Shown: positions 42,446 through 53,023, numbered from the stretch's first letter. The stretch: 64,000 nucleotides of DNA from Gari tellinella (GCA_922989275.2 OV277870.1:59917079-59981078), one strand, 5' to 3'. Notes: generated from the letters alone by a model not told the origin. Program-made: numbers and translations.

Positions 42446-42511
42446 AAACAGTTTGGTTCCAGATGAGAAGTCCGGCTACTCGCTGTTTAATCTGGATCTG
42501 AACTGTCAACA
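42446..42511. mobile_element. Family A hairpin, diverged
   Basis: TCAAACAGTTTGGTTCCAGA and AATCTGGATCTGAACTGT arms. Confidence 0.55.
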
Positions 42512-42689
42512 TTAGTTGTCACTTATTCACACCTAGCTTAATGAAGGTTCTGAGATTCCAGAGTGTGCCCTCGGTTGTTCAGTATAGAAGGACAAGTCCT
42601 ATTTACTGTCAGCGATAGTTTGATATGATAGTAATTCAGGTGATTTTCACTTTTTGAGATATGCCGAGTGGTTTATCTTTACTGCACAG

Positions 42690-42765
42690 TTAACTCTTAG
42701 CACGCTAGTCGTGAAATCTTGATCCTGATGAGACGCCGGGTAAAATTGTTTGCACCCACACTCTG
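42690..42765. mobile_element. Family A fragment
   Basis: TTAACTCTTAGCACGCTAG start, GATCCTGATGAGACGCCGGG left arm; right arm reduced to TTGTTTGCACC. Confidence 0.5.
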
Positions 42766-42799
42766 TTTTAATTTTATTTTTTTAAATTCTATTTTATTT

Positions 42800-43030
42800 T
42801 TAACCATTTATTCCATAGTCTGCTTCTAGTTTTGACATGTGACCGCTTAAAGCAGGTTTAAAGTGAACCAGAATGCATCTTCAGGTGTATTCTGCTTTAC
42901 TTTCAGCATGCTTTGAGCTACCATCTACTAGTACATAACAGATATTTCTTAGGTTGCTCATTTATTAGTGTATAAATTGGAACTATTTTCTTCAGTGAAG
43001 GAATAAATTAAAGGTGGTAAAATGTGTAAA
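42800..43030. mobile_element. Family B copy
   Basis: TTAACCATTTATTCCATAG start; hairpin 42845-42916 with tip GCATCTTCAGGTGT; tail GAACTATTTTCTTCAG; right end decayed. Confidence 0.65.
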
Positions 43031-43099
43031 AGTTATAGTTGCCTAGCGCAGTACAAAAATTATAACAGCTTTCTGCATTAAGCTGTTTAAAGCCGAAAA

Positions 43100-43390
43100 A
43101 AAATAAAGCAGTAATAAAGAGTGGTATGAAAGTAAAGCAAACATAAAGAATATAGAGTAGTATGAAAATAAAGCAGTAAGAAAGTAATATAGAGCTGTAT
43201 GAAAGTAAAGCATACATATAGCAATACAGAGTAGTATGAAAGTAAAGCAGATCGACATATAGCAATATATATATATATATAGAGAGTAGTATGAAAATAA
43301 AGCAGTAAGAAAGTCATATAGAGCTGTATGAAAGTAAAGCAAAAATACAGCAATATAGAGCAGTATGAAAGTAAAGCAGTAAGACAGTAA
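43100..43390 (+). repeat. Minisatellite built from a hairpin-stem motif
   Basis: At least seven units contain GTATGAAAGTAAAGCA with AATATAGAG spacers, 40-60 bp apart, plus an AT microsatellite at about 43268. The core AAAGTAAAGCAG equals the B hairpin stem. The long minus-strand frames here are low-complexity by-products. Confidence 0.75.
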
Positions 43391-43640
43391 TAGAACAGAA
43401 CAGAACAGAACATACTTTATTCAACTTGTACACAATCAGGTACCTCGTTACATAACATACAATCATACAATACAAAACATACATACATGGTCAATGTGGA
43501 AACAGTATAGGTCTTCTAACAAAATTTACTTAGAAAGTACATAGTAAGCATTGTAGAATGCACTGCACTGTAGGGGGCACTGTGCATCCTGCTGGTACTT
43601 TAGCAGGATAATATGGCTTTATATGGCAGTATAAAAGTAA
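43391..43640 (-). mobile_element. Possible LINE 3' end with TTCTG tail
   Basis: On the minus strand the sequence ends AATAAAGTATG followed by four TTCTG repeats, like the 3' tail of a non-LTR element; the rest (to about 43640) is non-coding. 5'-truncated if so. Confidence 0.4.
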
Positions 43641-43806
43641 AGTGAAAATGAAAGTTACAATATAAAGCAGGATGAAACTAAAGCAAAAATTTGCAATTTA
43701 CAGAATGAAGGTAAAACAGAGGAGCTTTCTGATTTACTTTAATCTTACTTTAAGCACATAAAATCCAGTTCTATTTAGAGCGGTCAATTGGTTTCATCTT
43801 TATTTA

Positions 43807-44308
43807 GCCTTTACCCCATGAATATGCATTTTAATGCATTTAATTTATTCCTCCTCTTAAAGATAATTGTTCCAATTTGTACAGTAATGAATATGCATCA
43901 AAAGAAATATTTTTTTATATTCTAGCATATGATAGCTTGTATAACAAGCTAAAAGTAATGCCGAATATGCCTTAACTCTTTGAACCCTAGTCACGAATAA
44001 ATGCATTATTTGCAAACAGTGTACCTGTGAGGAGTACACTTGTCCTATACAAACAGTGTTGACCCTGATCAGAGGGCTCCTTAAGGAGCCCTCTGATCAG
44101 GGTCTACACTGTTTGTCATTTTGACATGTTTGTAAAAATTAACCCTTAAAAGTAAAGAATGGACAAGACTTAATTGAAAACTAGAATTGTCCATTTGAGG
44201 TTTCAGGGAGAAAAGGGTTAAAGCACATTCTGCTATACATTAAACCTGCTTTAAGTCAGATCACCTTTCTTAGATACTAGAAGCAGGCTGTGTAGGGGGA
44301 AAGGGTTA
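43807..44308. mobile_element. Family B copy split at its apex by a C element
   Basis: CTTTACCCCATGAATATGC..CCGAATATGCC (to 43971) and AGCACATTCTGC..GGGAAAGGGTTA (44222-44308) are the two halves. The inserted C lies at TTAA 43972-43975/44218-44221. Confidence 0.75.
43972..44221. mobile_element. Family C MITE inside a B apex
   Basis: TTAACTCTTTGAACCCTAGT to GGGAGAAAAGGGTTAA. Hairpin 44049-44115 with tip GGGCTCCTTAAGGAGCCC, itself carrying TTAA. Confidence 0.85.
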
Positions 44309-44354
44309 CAGCAGCCGCTTGCAATAAGCACAAACAAGATGGAAGCCTTAATTC

Positions 44355-44606
44355 TTAACTCTTTACCCCATAGCCTGTTTCCAGTTTTGAAGACAGGTGA
44401 CCACTTAAAGCAGGTTGAAAGTAAAGCAGAATGTGCCTTAAGGCACATTCTGCTTTACTTTCAGCCTGCTTTAAGCTTCCATCTGCTAGAATATGGAAAC
44501 TATTTCTTATAATACATAATTCTGACTGATTAAATTGGAACTATTTTCTTAAGTGGAGGAATAAATTAAATATGCTAAAAGGCGCTTCTATGGGGTAAAG
44601 GGTTAA
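44355..44606. mobile_element. Family B MITE, complete
   Basis: TTAACTCTTTACCCCATAG to TATGGGGTAAAGGGTTAA; hairpin 44405-44477, apex GTGCCTTAAGGCAC. Confidence 0.85.
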
Positions 44607-44843
44607 AGAAGTCATAAAAGTTAGGTTTTGCTATACTGTGAAGCAAAATACCATGTCTGAAAGAACATGCAATAATTTTAGGGCTACAGATAAGAAGGAG
44701 TTAACTTGAACAAATCCAACAATGTCTCACTCATTTCTCACTCCAATTCTCACTCATTTCAGCACCAAATCCCATGGTGTAACTCCTCGTTAGAATCCTC
44801 TCAAAGAGACAATTCTAATGAGTAATAACACCATAGGGTTTAA

Positions 44844-45887
44844 GGCCTTTCGCTACCGGAAGTCGGTCTTGCGGGCGAGCGGATATGCGTCTGGACGACA
44901 CAGACTTTTTTCGTACGTGTTTATACTAGAAAATTTATATAAAGGAAATGTTGACATAAATTAGTATAATCCTTCATTGCGCAGTTAGTATAGTGGTTGA
45001 CTATAGTGGTTGACTAGCAATTCAAAGGTCATAGGTTCGAGACCCATCCGATCCAAATATTTTTTTTTAGTGTCCGATTTATTGACTTGTCAATCCATAA
45101 CGCAGTAATCAAAAGACATGTTATGTTTAGTCTTCGTTGATTAGTACTAGTGATGTTTACGGTCCAAGTATATGTCCACTTACCTGTACGTTTTAGTTTA
45201 ATGTATGTCAATTAAATCGGTATACATGTAAACGATTTGATCGAACTATAAAGCCACACCTTTAAGCTTATCAATACGCTAACCTTTTCAAGATCGATAT
45301 TGCCCATTATAATTATGTTCAAACAATATAATAAACCTTGTATGCAAGTCCATGAATAAATAATAATGCATTTTAATGACAAAGTTTTAATTCTAAGGTA
45401 GGTAACTGTATCTAAACAACAAATATCCCACATTTTAATAAGAAAATATGTTATTACAACAAATCCTGACTGTAATATTTTCTAAATTTTTCAGACTGAC
45501 TAGTTCATCAACCATATATTTGAATAAAATGAAAACAAATATACATTGAATGAGTCAGTTTTTTGTAATTCAATTTTTTAGCATTTTGCAAAATTTAAAT
45601 AGCTGATAACATCTTTCTGAACACCTTTATTCAAAATGTTTTTAGCTTTTCTTGTAATGAATGTTGTGGACTACTTATTGGGTGAGAATTATAGTCATTA
45701 GCTTTATTCATTTTTAAGAAAAATAAAATCATCAAAATTCTAGGTTTTTGTTAGAAAAAAGACCTTAAAGACAAACCACACGATAAATTTTGCCTATATT
45801 TACACACATTGTTTCTTAGGCTATTATCATTCTTCATGACAATTTTCATAACAATCGTATGGAAACTACGCGCACATGCGAAGTACC
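44844..45887. mobile_element. L2: TTAA-flanked element inside D5
   Basis: TTAA at 44840-44843 and 45888-45891. Ends GGCCTTTCGC and GCGAAGTACC are imperfectly inverted. Shares the tRNA-like module and TTGTCAATCCATAACGCAGT with L1. No ribozyme region, so the retroelement of L1 is a separate insertion. Confidence 0.65.
44973..45054 (+). other. tRNA-Ala-like module in L2
   Basis: A-box-like GCAGTTAGTATAGTGG, a local TATAGTGGTTGAC duplication, CTAGCAA loop (anticodon AGC) and a perfect B box GGTTCGAGACC (45034-45044). The duplication would disrupt the cloverleaf. Confidence 0.5.
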
Positions 45888-46002
45888 TTAATGCAGAAAT
45901 AAAGATTTTAGTTTTTGAAATACTCCACTTATCAGGAGCCCTGGTTGGGTTTTGCTATATATATACTGCAAACAAAATACCATGTCCAAAATAACATGCC
46001 AT

Positions 46003-46386
46003 AAAACAGTGAAGAATTCTTAGTCATATCATCCCACATAGCAACGAAGCCCTCACAATACTAGACTCCTATGTTTTATTCTCAATATCTTCTGCACTTA
46101 AATTTGACCTCTAGGACAAACATATCATCATTTCTATTATAAGAACGTAGAGAACATATTTCAACCCCCAAATTAACGATTAGGACTGTCAGCATAATTA
46201 CTGGTAAAAGCGAACAAAATACCAAATCACTTCATACGCATAAATATCTTGTAAACTGCTTTATGCCGAAATAACTGGTCATGAACCCTTGTAGTGACTG
46301 GGAATCCATGACCTTTGTTGACACTTGACAGTTTAGATTCGGATCATGCACATGCAAAAAAAGTAATTCTGCACTTGATCAGGATC
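46003..46386. other. Plain DNA with a decayed A hairpin at its end
   Basis: No gene. A-like arms AGATTCGGATC and GATCAGGATCT occur at about 46333-46387. Confidence 0.4.
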
Positions 46387-46593
46387 TTAACCATTACCCC
46401 ATAGCCTGTTTCTAGTATTAAAGATAGTGACCACATAAAACAGGTTGAAATTACTTTCAGCCTTCTTTAAGTTTAGAATACAGAAAATATTTCATATGAT
46501 GCATGTTCATGACTGTATAAATTGAAACTATTTTCTTATTTGGAGTAATGAATGAAAGGCGTCAAAAGGTGTATTTATGGGGGTAATGGGTTT
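46387..46593. mobile_element. Family B copy with tip deleted
   Basis: TTAACCATTACCCCATAGCC to TATGGGGGTAATGGGTTT; hairpin reduced to ACAGGTTGAAATTACTTTCAGCC.. with the inner stem and apex gone. Confidence 0.7.
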
Positions 46594-46654
46594 GTCAAAT
46601 TGGCTTGAATACATGAAGAGAAAAAGAGGAAACATTCAGAATTGACAGCACTTT

Positions 46655-46834
46655 TTAACTCTTTGCACTATAGCAGCGGAATCCACGGTGATTCTACATT
46701 CTGCTATAATATAGAAAATATTTCTTATGATACACAGTCATGGCTGTATAAATTGGAACTATTTTCTTTAGGGTATGAATAAATTAAATTTGTAAATACA
46801 TATATGCGTATGATTATGTGGAGTAAAGGGTTAA
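46655..46834. mobile_element. Family B copy without hairpin
   Basis: TTAACTCTTTGCACTATAGC to GTGGAGTAAAGGGTTAA; nearly the entire palindrome is missing while termini and body remain. Confidence 0.65.
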
Positions 46835-46922
46835 GATGCTTTAATATCAATATTTTCAATCAGTCTATTCTTAATTTCTTTGATGTGACAAAAATTTGAT
46901 TTCTATTTGAAAGGTTGAACAC

Positions 46923-47164
46923 TTAACCTTTTCAACACTATTAACTCTAGTGGGATATTTAAGGTTACCTTGTGGATCATTTTAGTTACCAAAACATGAA
47001 CCAGTCTACTTGCAATTCTGGTTAGTTTAATAAATATTGGTCTAAATTAGCAAATAGTGTACACCCAGATCAGAGGGCTCCTAAAGGAGCCCTCTGATCT
47101 AGGTCTACACTGTTAGAAAATGTATTGAATATATTTTAAACAGGTCCATGGTGTTAAAAGAGTT
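46923..47164. mobile_element. Family C MITE, complete
   Basis: TTAACCTTTTCAACACTATT to GGTGTTAAAAGAGTT; hairpin 47049-47115, tip GGGCTCCTAAAGGAGCCC. Reverse orientation to C1. Confidence 0.8.
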
Positions 47165-47274
47165 GACCTGCCATGATTTTGCCTGCTTCAAAAATGTGTG
47201 TAGATAGGTTTAAACAATTAGTTACATTTTAGGTGTTTTCATTATAGAAACATCCAATAATTAAAATATTAGTG

Positions 47275-47341
47275 ACAAACAGTTGGGATCCTGATCAGTT
47301 GTTTAGATATTCTGCCTGTGATCTGGCTACAAGCTGTGTGC
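47275..47341. mobile_element. Family A hairpin, diverged
   Basis: CAAACAGTTGGGATCCTGATC and GATCTGGCTACAAGCTGTGTG arms. Confidence 0.5.
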
Positions 47342-47505
47342 GGATGTGGGTGTAGAAAAACGAGGTTGTGAAGGGGTTAATTTTAGGTTTGGTTAGACAT
47401 GAATAGAATGTTTGTGATTCTCTGTCAGAAATCAGTCTTATAGTTTGAAGAAACAGTTTGATTTACTTAGTTGACTTTACCTGTACAATGAAACCATGTG
47501 CTGAA

Positions 47506-47752
47506 TTAACCCCAATATATACACCTTTTTACACCTTGAATGTATTCCTAAACTGAGGAAAACAGTTCTACTTTATACAGTCAAGAATATGTATCACAAT
47601 GAAATGTTTTCTATATTCTAGCAGATTGTTGCTTAAAGCATGCTGAAAGTAAAGCAGACTGTGTGTTAAGGCTTATTTTGCATTACTTTCAACCTGCTTT
47701 AAGTGGTCACTTGTCTTCAAAACTAGAAACAGGCTATGGCGTAAAGGGTGAG
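47506..47752. mobile_element. Family B MITE
   Basis: TTAACCCCAATATATACACC to TATGGCGTAAAGGGTGA; hairpin 47631-47704 with a mutated tip (TGTGTTAAGGCTTATT). Confidence 0.75.
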
Positions 47753-47837
47753 CAAGAATCCATTATTGTGTCTAGAATCTCAGTGTTTAAGTTAGATGTA
47801 TTTTAATGCAGGTTTTGCTATATGGTAGCTTAACCCA

Positions 47838-48068
47838 TTAACCCTTTCCCCCATAGAAGCGACTTTTAGCGTATTCAATTTATTGCTCCGCTGAAGAAAA
47901 TAGTTCCAGTTTATACCCTCATGAACAATTACCATTACAAATATTTTATATAGCCTAGCAGATTTTAGCTTAAATCAGGCTGAAAGTAAAGCAGAATGTG
48001 CCTTTCAACCTGCTTTAAGTGGTCACCTATTTTCACAACTAGAAACAGGCTATTGGGTTAGGGGTTAA
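47838..48068. mobile_element. Family B copy with half-deleted hairpin
   Basis: TTAACCCTTTCCCCCATAG to TTGGGTTAGGGGTTAA. Hairpin GCAGAATGTGCCTTTCAACC: inner right arm removed from the apex. Right TTAA shared with the next B. Confidence 0.75.
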
Positions 48069-48275
48069 CCCATAGTAGTCTGATTCTAGTATGGAAGATA
48101 GCTGACCACTTAAAGCAGCTTGAAAGTAAAGCAGAATACGCGTTAAGGCACATTCTGTTTTACTTTCAGTATGCTTTAAGTCATTATCTGCTAAAATGTA
48201 TAAAGTGGAACTATTTTCTTAAGTGAAGGAAAAAATCATACGTAAAGAGCCATATTTATGGTGTAATGAGTTATA
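48065..48275. mobile_element. Family B copy
   Basis: TTAACCCATAGTAGTCTGAT start; hairpin 48110-48182 (ATACGCGTTAAGGCACAT tip); end GTGTAATGAGTTA. Confidence 0.75.
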
Positions 48276-48510
48276 ATAAAGAAGGATTGGAAACAGGACC
48301 GAAGTTTTTGTCCGGTTTAGAGAGGATTCTGGTCTTAAGATGTTCCGGTTTGGAGTGGTTCCACTGTATTTCTCTATAGATGATTTTTCAATGTATGGTA
48401 GGTATTGTTGTAACTGGAGTGTTTTCTGATACAGTAGCATTAGAGCCTGCACAAAACTGAAACCACAAGCCTGTAGTACTTTCAGTACTTTGATTTTACT
48501 GTATGGTAGC
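48276..48510. other. Pogo-like end and a dispersed 80-bp repeat
   Basis: CCGGTTTGGAGTGG..TTCCACTGTA (to 48370) resembles the right end of a TA-flanked element. TATTTCTCTATAGATGATTT.. (48370-48450) recurs at 48797-48876 on the far side of the next B copy. Confidence 0.5.
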
Positions 48511-48763
48511 TTAACCCATTACCCCATAGTCTGATTCTTGTTTTGAAAATAGGTGATCACTTGGAGCAGGTTGAAAGTAAAGCAGAATGCGCCTTAAGGC
48601 GCATTCTGCTTTACTTTCAGCCTGCTTTAAGCTATCATCTTCCAGGATATAGAAACTATTTTTTTATGGGTCATATTCATAACCATATAAATTTGAACTA
48701 TTTTCTTTAGTGCAGGAATAATTTGAAGGCATGAAAAGGTGTTTTTATGAGGTAATGGGTTAA
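48511..48763. mobile_element. Family B MITE, complete
   Basis: TTAACCCATTACCCCATAGT to GAGGTAATGGGTTAA; hairpin 48563-48633 with a perfect GCGCCTTAAGGCGC tip. Confidence 0.85.
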
Positions 48764-49016
48764 TGCAGAGTGTACTGTCATTAAATGTAGGTATTTCTCT
48801 ATAGATGATTTCTCAATGTATGGTAGGTATTGTTGTAACTCAAGTATAATACGGTATCTGATACAGTAGCATTAGAGTTATACAGGGTGGGTCTTGTTAT
48901 TAGGGCTGTAATATAACTTTGTGTCAACATTTGTATAGTGATGAGTTGCGAATCTGTTTCTATAGTTCAATACTGTGTCCTTAGATCTCATGTCTATATT
49001 GATTTCTTATTGATAT
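48764..49016. other. Second copy of an 80-bp repeat; otherwise plain
   Basis: 48797-48876 repeats 48370-48450 (AATGTATGGTAGGTATTGTT). No gene recognised. Confidence 0.45.
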
Positions 49017-49274
49017 TTAATCTGTTACCACACAGGAATGTTTCTAGTTTTGAAGATAGCTGAACATAAAAATTATAAAGCAGATTGAAAGAAAAGCAGA
49101 ATGGGCCTTAAGGCACATTCTGCTTTACATTCAGTCTGCTTTAAGCTACCATCTGCTAGGATATAGAAAAGTTTCTTATGGTACATATTCATGCTCGTAT
49201 AAAATGGAAGTATTCTCTTTAGTGGAGGAATATATCTAAGGTGTAAAAGGATGTATTTATGGAGTAAGGGTTAT
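49017..49274. mobile_element. Family B MITE
   Basis: TTAATCTGTTACCACACAGG to TATGGAGTAAGGGTTA; hairpin 49074-49145 (GGGCCTTAAGGCAC tip). Confidence 0.75.
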
Positions 49275-49282
49275 ATATTAAA

Positions 49283-49474
49283 CAGGGCACCAGATAAGGG
49301 TAGTTTTTCCAAAAATAAAATCTTTATTTCTGAATTAAACCCTATGGTGTCATTACTCATTAGAATCGTCTCGAAGAGACGATTCTAATGAGTAGTAACA
49401 CCATAGGATTTGGTGCTGAATAAGTGAGAAAATGTTTGATTTGTTGAAATAACTACCTCTTATCTGGAGCCCTG
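49283..49474. mobile_element. Family D element
   Basis: CAGGGCACCAGATAAGGG start, CTTATCTGGAGCCCTG end, TTAAA on both sides. Central CGTCTCGAAGAGACG palindrome intact. Confidence 0.82.
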
Positions 49475-49540
49475 TTAAAGTTCCACTATTATAATACGAC
49501 TCAAATGGAAGGTTGTATTGAGTGTTGGATCAAGGCACAT

Positions 49541-49634
49541 TGCTGCTAAAAGCAAGATGAAAGTAAAACAGAAAGCTCCTGTAGGCTCCTACAGGAGCTT
49601 TCTGCTTAATTTTCATCTTGCTTTAAGTTGCTAC
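49541..49634. mobile_element. Solo hairpin cassette, E-type tip
   Basis: AAAGCAAGATGAAAGTAAAA, then GAAAGCTCCTGTAGGCTCCT (tip partly duplicated), then AGGAGCTTTC and the complementary arm ATCTTGCTTT. Confidence 0.6.
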
Positions 49635-49657
49635 ATGTATTTGACAACATCAATTAG

Positions 49658-49846
49658 CAGAGCTCTAGATAAGGTGAGTATTTCAAAAACTAAAATCTTT
49701 ATTTCTGCTTTAAACCCTATGGTGTTACTATTCATTAGAATTGTCTCTTCAAGACGAATTGGTAGTGACACCATAGGATTTGTTGCTGAAATGAGTAAGA
49801 AAATGTTGGGATTTGTTCATTTAACTCCCTCTTATCTGAAGCCCTG
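49658..49846. mobile_element. Family D element with duplication AATTAG
   Basis: CAGAGCTCTAGATAAGGTG start, CTTATCTGAAGCCCTG end; AATTAG at 49652-49657 and 49847-49852. Tip altered. Confidence 0.85.
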
Positions 49847-50021
49847 AATTAGCCAAGGTTTGAGTGGCAGTTATATACTCATAAGTGTTTAGTGTATTGC
49901 AAACATTTGTTTTTTGGTGTCATGTTTGGAGAATGTTTATGAATTTAAATATAATTATGATAAAGTAAACAGTTAATTTGTGAACCCTGAACATGTGAAG
50001 TGAGACTTAACTGCAATCTAC

Positions 50022-50080
50022 AGACAGGTTTGATCGAGATCAGACACTAATTCAGCAAATGATCTGGAGCCAAGCTGTTT
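50022..50080. mobile_element. Family A hairpin, decayed
   Basis: ACAGGTTTGATCGAGATCAG and TGATCTGGAGCCAAGCTGTT arms. Confidence 0.45.
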
Positions 50081-50240
50081 AACACATGTTTGATGTCTCT
50101 TAACTAAACCATTGAGGAGGAGGTGAAATTTTGGATTTTGGGATATTTAAACTATTATAATATATTATTATATACCATGTAAGTGTTGATGGAAAGCTAA
50201 TCTACAATCACATGTAGATTTAACACTGGAAACACAATGT

Positions 50241-50496
50241 TTATCCCATTACTCCATAGCCTGTTTCTAGTTTTGAAGATAGCTGGCCATATGCACTTAA
50301 AGCAAGTTGAAAGTAAAGCAGAATGTGCCTTAAGCACATTCTGCTTTACTTTCAGCCTGCTTTAAGCTACTATCTGCTAGGATACAGAAAATATTTCTTA
50401 TGATATAATATTCATGACTGTATAAAGTGGAACTATTTTCTTCAATGGAGGGATGAATTAGAGGTGTAAAAAGGTGTTTTTTTGGTTAATGGGTTA
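50241..50496. mobile_element. Family B MITE
   Basis: TTATCCCATTACTCCATAG to TTGGTTAATGGGTTAA; hairpin 50297-50367 with shortened apex GTGCCTTAAGCAC. Confidence 0.8.
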
Positions 50497-50988
50497 AATT
50501 GCCCATTTCAAGAAGTCACAGAAATTATCCCTTCCTGTTAAAATAAAAAGAACAATAAAAGAAATTAAATGTATAAAATGAAATAAAATTTAAATTAAAT
50601 ATTAAAGCAGATTTAAAAGGAGAACTATCAGTTGATCAGGTAGCAACCAGATGCAGGAAATAGAAATTACAGAAACATTATTCCTCTTCATTCATTCATG
50701 ATATCCACGGTGATATTGCCACCATCCAGGAAACAGAACACTGAACTCAATATTTTATCATGATAGCAATATGCTGTTTCCTGAAACATTTTTAAAATTG
50801 AATGATGATGGTCGTTATCATACCAGAACCTCTATTTTATTTTCATAGCTTGGCTAAGACTATAAACCGTTATACCCTTTCTCAGTTCTGTAATCTCAAT
50901 ACTCGCTCCCTGCTCAGCTATGGAAAGGAATTATTTTCAAAACAAATGAATATTTCACAATCATGTAGACAGAAAAACAATCCATATC
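50497..50988. other. No gene; A-rich low-complexity patch
   Basis: 50540-50605 is dominated by AAATAAAAT-like sequence. The remainder has no recognised feature. Confidence 0.4.
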
Positions 50989-51050
50989 AAACAGTTTTGA
51001 CCCAGATCAGGTCCCACTAATGTGGGACCTGATCTGGATCCAAACTGTTT
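50989..51050. mobile_element. X2 hairpin with GGTCCCA tip
   Basis: AAACAGTTTTGACCCAGATC, AGGTCCCACTAATGTGGGAC, complementary arm GATCCAAACTGTTT. Same type as X1. Confidence 0.7.
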
Positions 51051-51354
51051 TTTGAAAAGTCTTTGGGATCTGTTTCCTGGTAGCAATTGGTTAATAGCCT
51101 CTTAGAGTGGGTTTGTAATTGTTCTTACATACTTGAAACCTCATGTGACTGTCAAACTTGTCTCCAGCAGCCGCTCAAAATACGACTAATTAGCAGCCTT
51201 TATTGGCAGGTGGCAGCTTAGTACATGTCAAAAGAACTGTTCCAAGCTGCTACATGATCTTCCAGCATTACTTTTGGTCTGCAATTAACAGTCACATGTT
51301 TATTAAATTATATGGTTCTTGGAATATTGGTGGCTTACTGACACCCTGTGACTG

Positions 51355-51540
51355 CAGGGCTCCAGATTAGAGGGAGTAAACTGAACAAATCCAAACATTT
51401 TCGCACTCATTTCAGCACCAAATCCTATGGTGTTACTACTTCGTCTCAAAGTGACGATTTTAATGAGTAGTGACACCATAGGGTTTAATGCAGAAATAAA
51501 GATTTTAGTTTTTGAAATACTCCCCTTATCTGGAGCTCTG
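51355..51540. mobile_element. Family D element
   Basis: CAGGGCTCCAGATTAGAGGG start and CTTATCTGGAGCTCTG end; no clear 6-bp duplication. Confidence 0.8.
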
Positions 51541-51800
51541 TTAAACTGTGTACATAAAGCCCAAGGAATTTAGATAACACAGCATGCCCTCTCATATGTT
51601 TCATCAAGCCTGAAAAATAGAATATTTCTCCCTCCGTCAGTCACCTGGAAACCGTATTGGTCTACTCTGGGTCCTTAATCGTAATAAAGTGAGCATTAAA
51701 TTCTCCCCCAACATACAGTATAGACCACTGTGATACTATAGAAGACTATCAGGACCACCCTGATGATGTTGTCATTGCTTGTATAACTCGTTTTCACTAT
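51541..51800. other. No feature recognised
   Basis: No gene or repeat identified. Confidence 0.4.
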
Positions 51801-51801
51801 T

Positions 51802-51870
51802 TCAGACAGGTCACATGTGTCTTACAATAGGCTGAACGTAAAGCAGAAATCTCCCAAAGCTCAGTCTGCT
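51802..51870. mobile_element. Hairpin fragment used as an insertion site
   Basis: AGACAGGTCACATGTG..AGGCTGAACGTAAAGCAG..CTCAGTCTGCT stops at TTAA 51871, where a B copy begins. Confidence 0.45.
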
Positions 51871-52627
51871 TTAACCCATTACCCAATAAATAGGCAATTG
51901 TATGCCTTTCATTTGTACCTCCTTCGAAGAAATTAGTTCTACTTTATACAAAAATGAAAAATTATGCAGCTAAGAAATATTTGTATATCTTAGCAGATGG
52001 TAGCAACAAGCTTAAAGCAGGCTGAAAATAAAGCAGAATGTGCCTTAACCCATTAACCCATAAATACGCTTTTTAACGCCTTTAACTTATTCCTCCATTG
52101 TCTAAGAAAACAGTTCAAATTTATACAACCATGAATATCTATCATGAAATATTTGTTTAAGTTCTAGCAGATGATAGCCTAAAGCAGGCTAAAAGTAAAG
52201 CAGAATGTGCCTTAAGGCACATTCTTCTTTACTTTCAATCTGCTTTAAGTGGTCGCATATCTTCAAACTATAAATATGCTATAGGGTAATGGGTTAAGGC
52301 ACATTCTTCTTTACTTTCAATCTGCTTTAAGTGGTCACATATCTTCAAAACTAGAAACATGCTATAGGGTAATGGGTTAAGGCACATTCTGCTTTACTTT
52401 CAATCTGCTTTAAGTGGTCACATATCTTAAAAACTAGAAACATGCTATGGGGTAATGGGTTAAGGCACATTCTGCTTTACTTTCAATCTGCTTTAAGTGG
52501 TCACATATCTTCAAAACTAGAAACTAGCTATGGGGTAATGGGTTAAGGCACATTCTGCTTTACTTTCAACCTGTTTTAACGTGGTTACCTGTCTTCAAAA
52601 CTAGAAACTAGCTATGGGAGAATGGGT
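51871..52627. mobile_element. Nested B elements with repeated right halves
   Basis: Left half 51871-52044 ends GAATGTGCC at TTAA 52045, where a second B left half starts (TTAACCCATTAACCCATAAA). That reaches its own apex TTAA at 52212, then five right halves follow. Two left halves and five right halves are visible. Confidence 0.75.
52212..52627 (+). repeat. 83-bp TTAA-bounded array of half B elements
   Basis: Units begin TTAAGGCACATTC at 52212, 52294, 52377, 52460 and 52543 (82-83 bp). Each runs from the hairpin apex through CTGCTTTAAGTGGTCACAT and CAAAACTAGAAAC to GGGGTAATGGG, then the next TTAA. Confidence 0.9.
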
Positions 52628-52772
52628 GAAGCATCCACCAGTGGGAAATATCCATTTACTTCATTATAAGATTTCAAAACAGACTTAAAGCATGAACAGG
52701 ACTTGGTATATGGAATATGTAAAGGCATGAAATTAGTATTTCTAGTAGGTCTCTGCTTTACTATATCCTTCT

Positions 52773-53023
52773 TTAACCCTTTGAACCCTAGTCCCGCATA
52801 TAGGCGTCCTTTTCAAACAGTGTACATGTGAATAGTACCCCTGTCCTATGCAAACAGTGAAGACCCAGATCAGAGGGCTCCGAAAGGAGCCCTCTGATCA
52901 GGGTCTTCACTGTTTGTCATAATGCCAAACATTGACAAAAACAACCCTTAAAAGTCAGAAATGGACTAGACAAAAATGGAAACTGGAATTGTCCATTTAA
53001 AGTTTCAGGGAGGAAAGAGTTAA
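52773..53023. mobile_element. Family C MITE inserted in a B hairpin base
   Basis: TTAACCCTTTGAACCCTAGT to GGAGGAAAGAGTTAA; hairpin 52850-52917 with tip GGGCTCCGAAAGGAGCCC. Flanks CTTTACTATATCCTTCT and GCTTCCACTTGTC are remnants of a B stem. Confidence 0.82.

Larger units (their letters stand above)
44680..45943. mobile_element. Family D element split by L2
   Basis: TAGGGCTACAGATAAGAAGG..ACCATAGGGTTTAA (to 44843) resumes at ATGCAGAAATAAAGATTTTA and ends CACTTATCAGGAGCCCTG. Flanked by imperfect ~60-bp direct repeats at 44621-44679 and 45945-46006. Confidence 0.75.

Noticed and set aside
43008..43413. Three overlapping minus-strand frames of 85-108 residues rich in Y, F and L
   Set aside because: They are low-complexity translations of the AAAGTAAAGCAG minisatellite, open in several frames at once.
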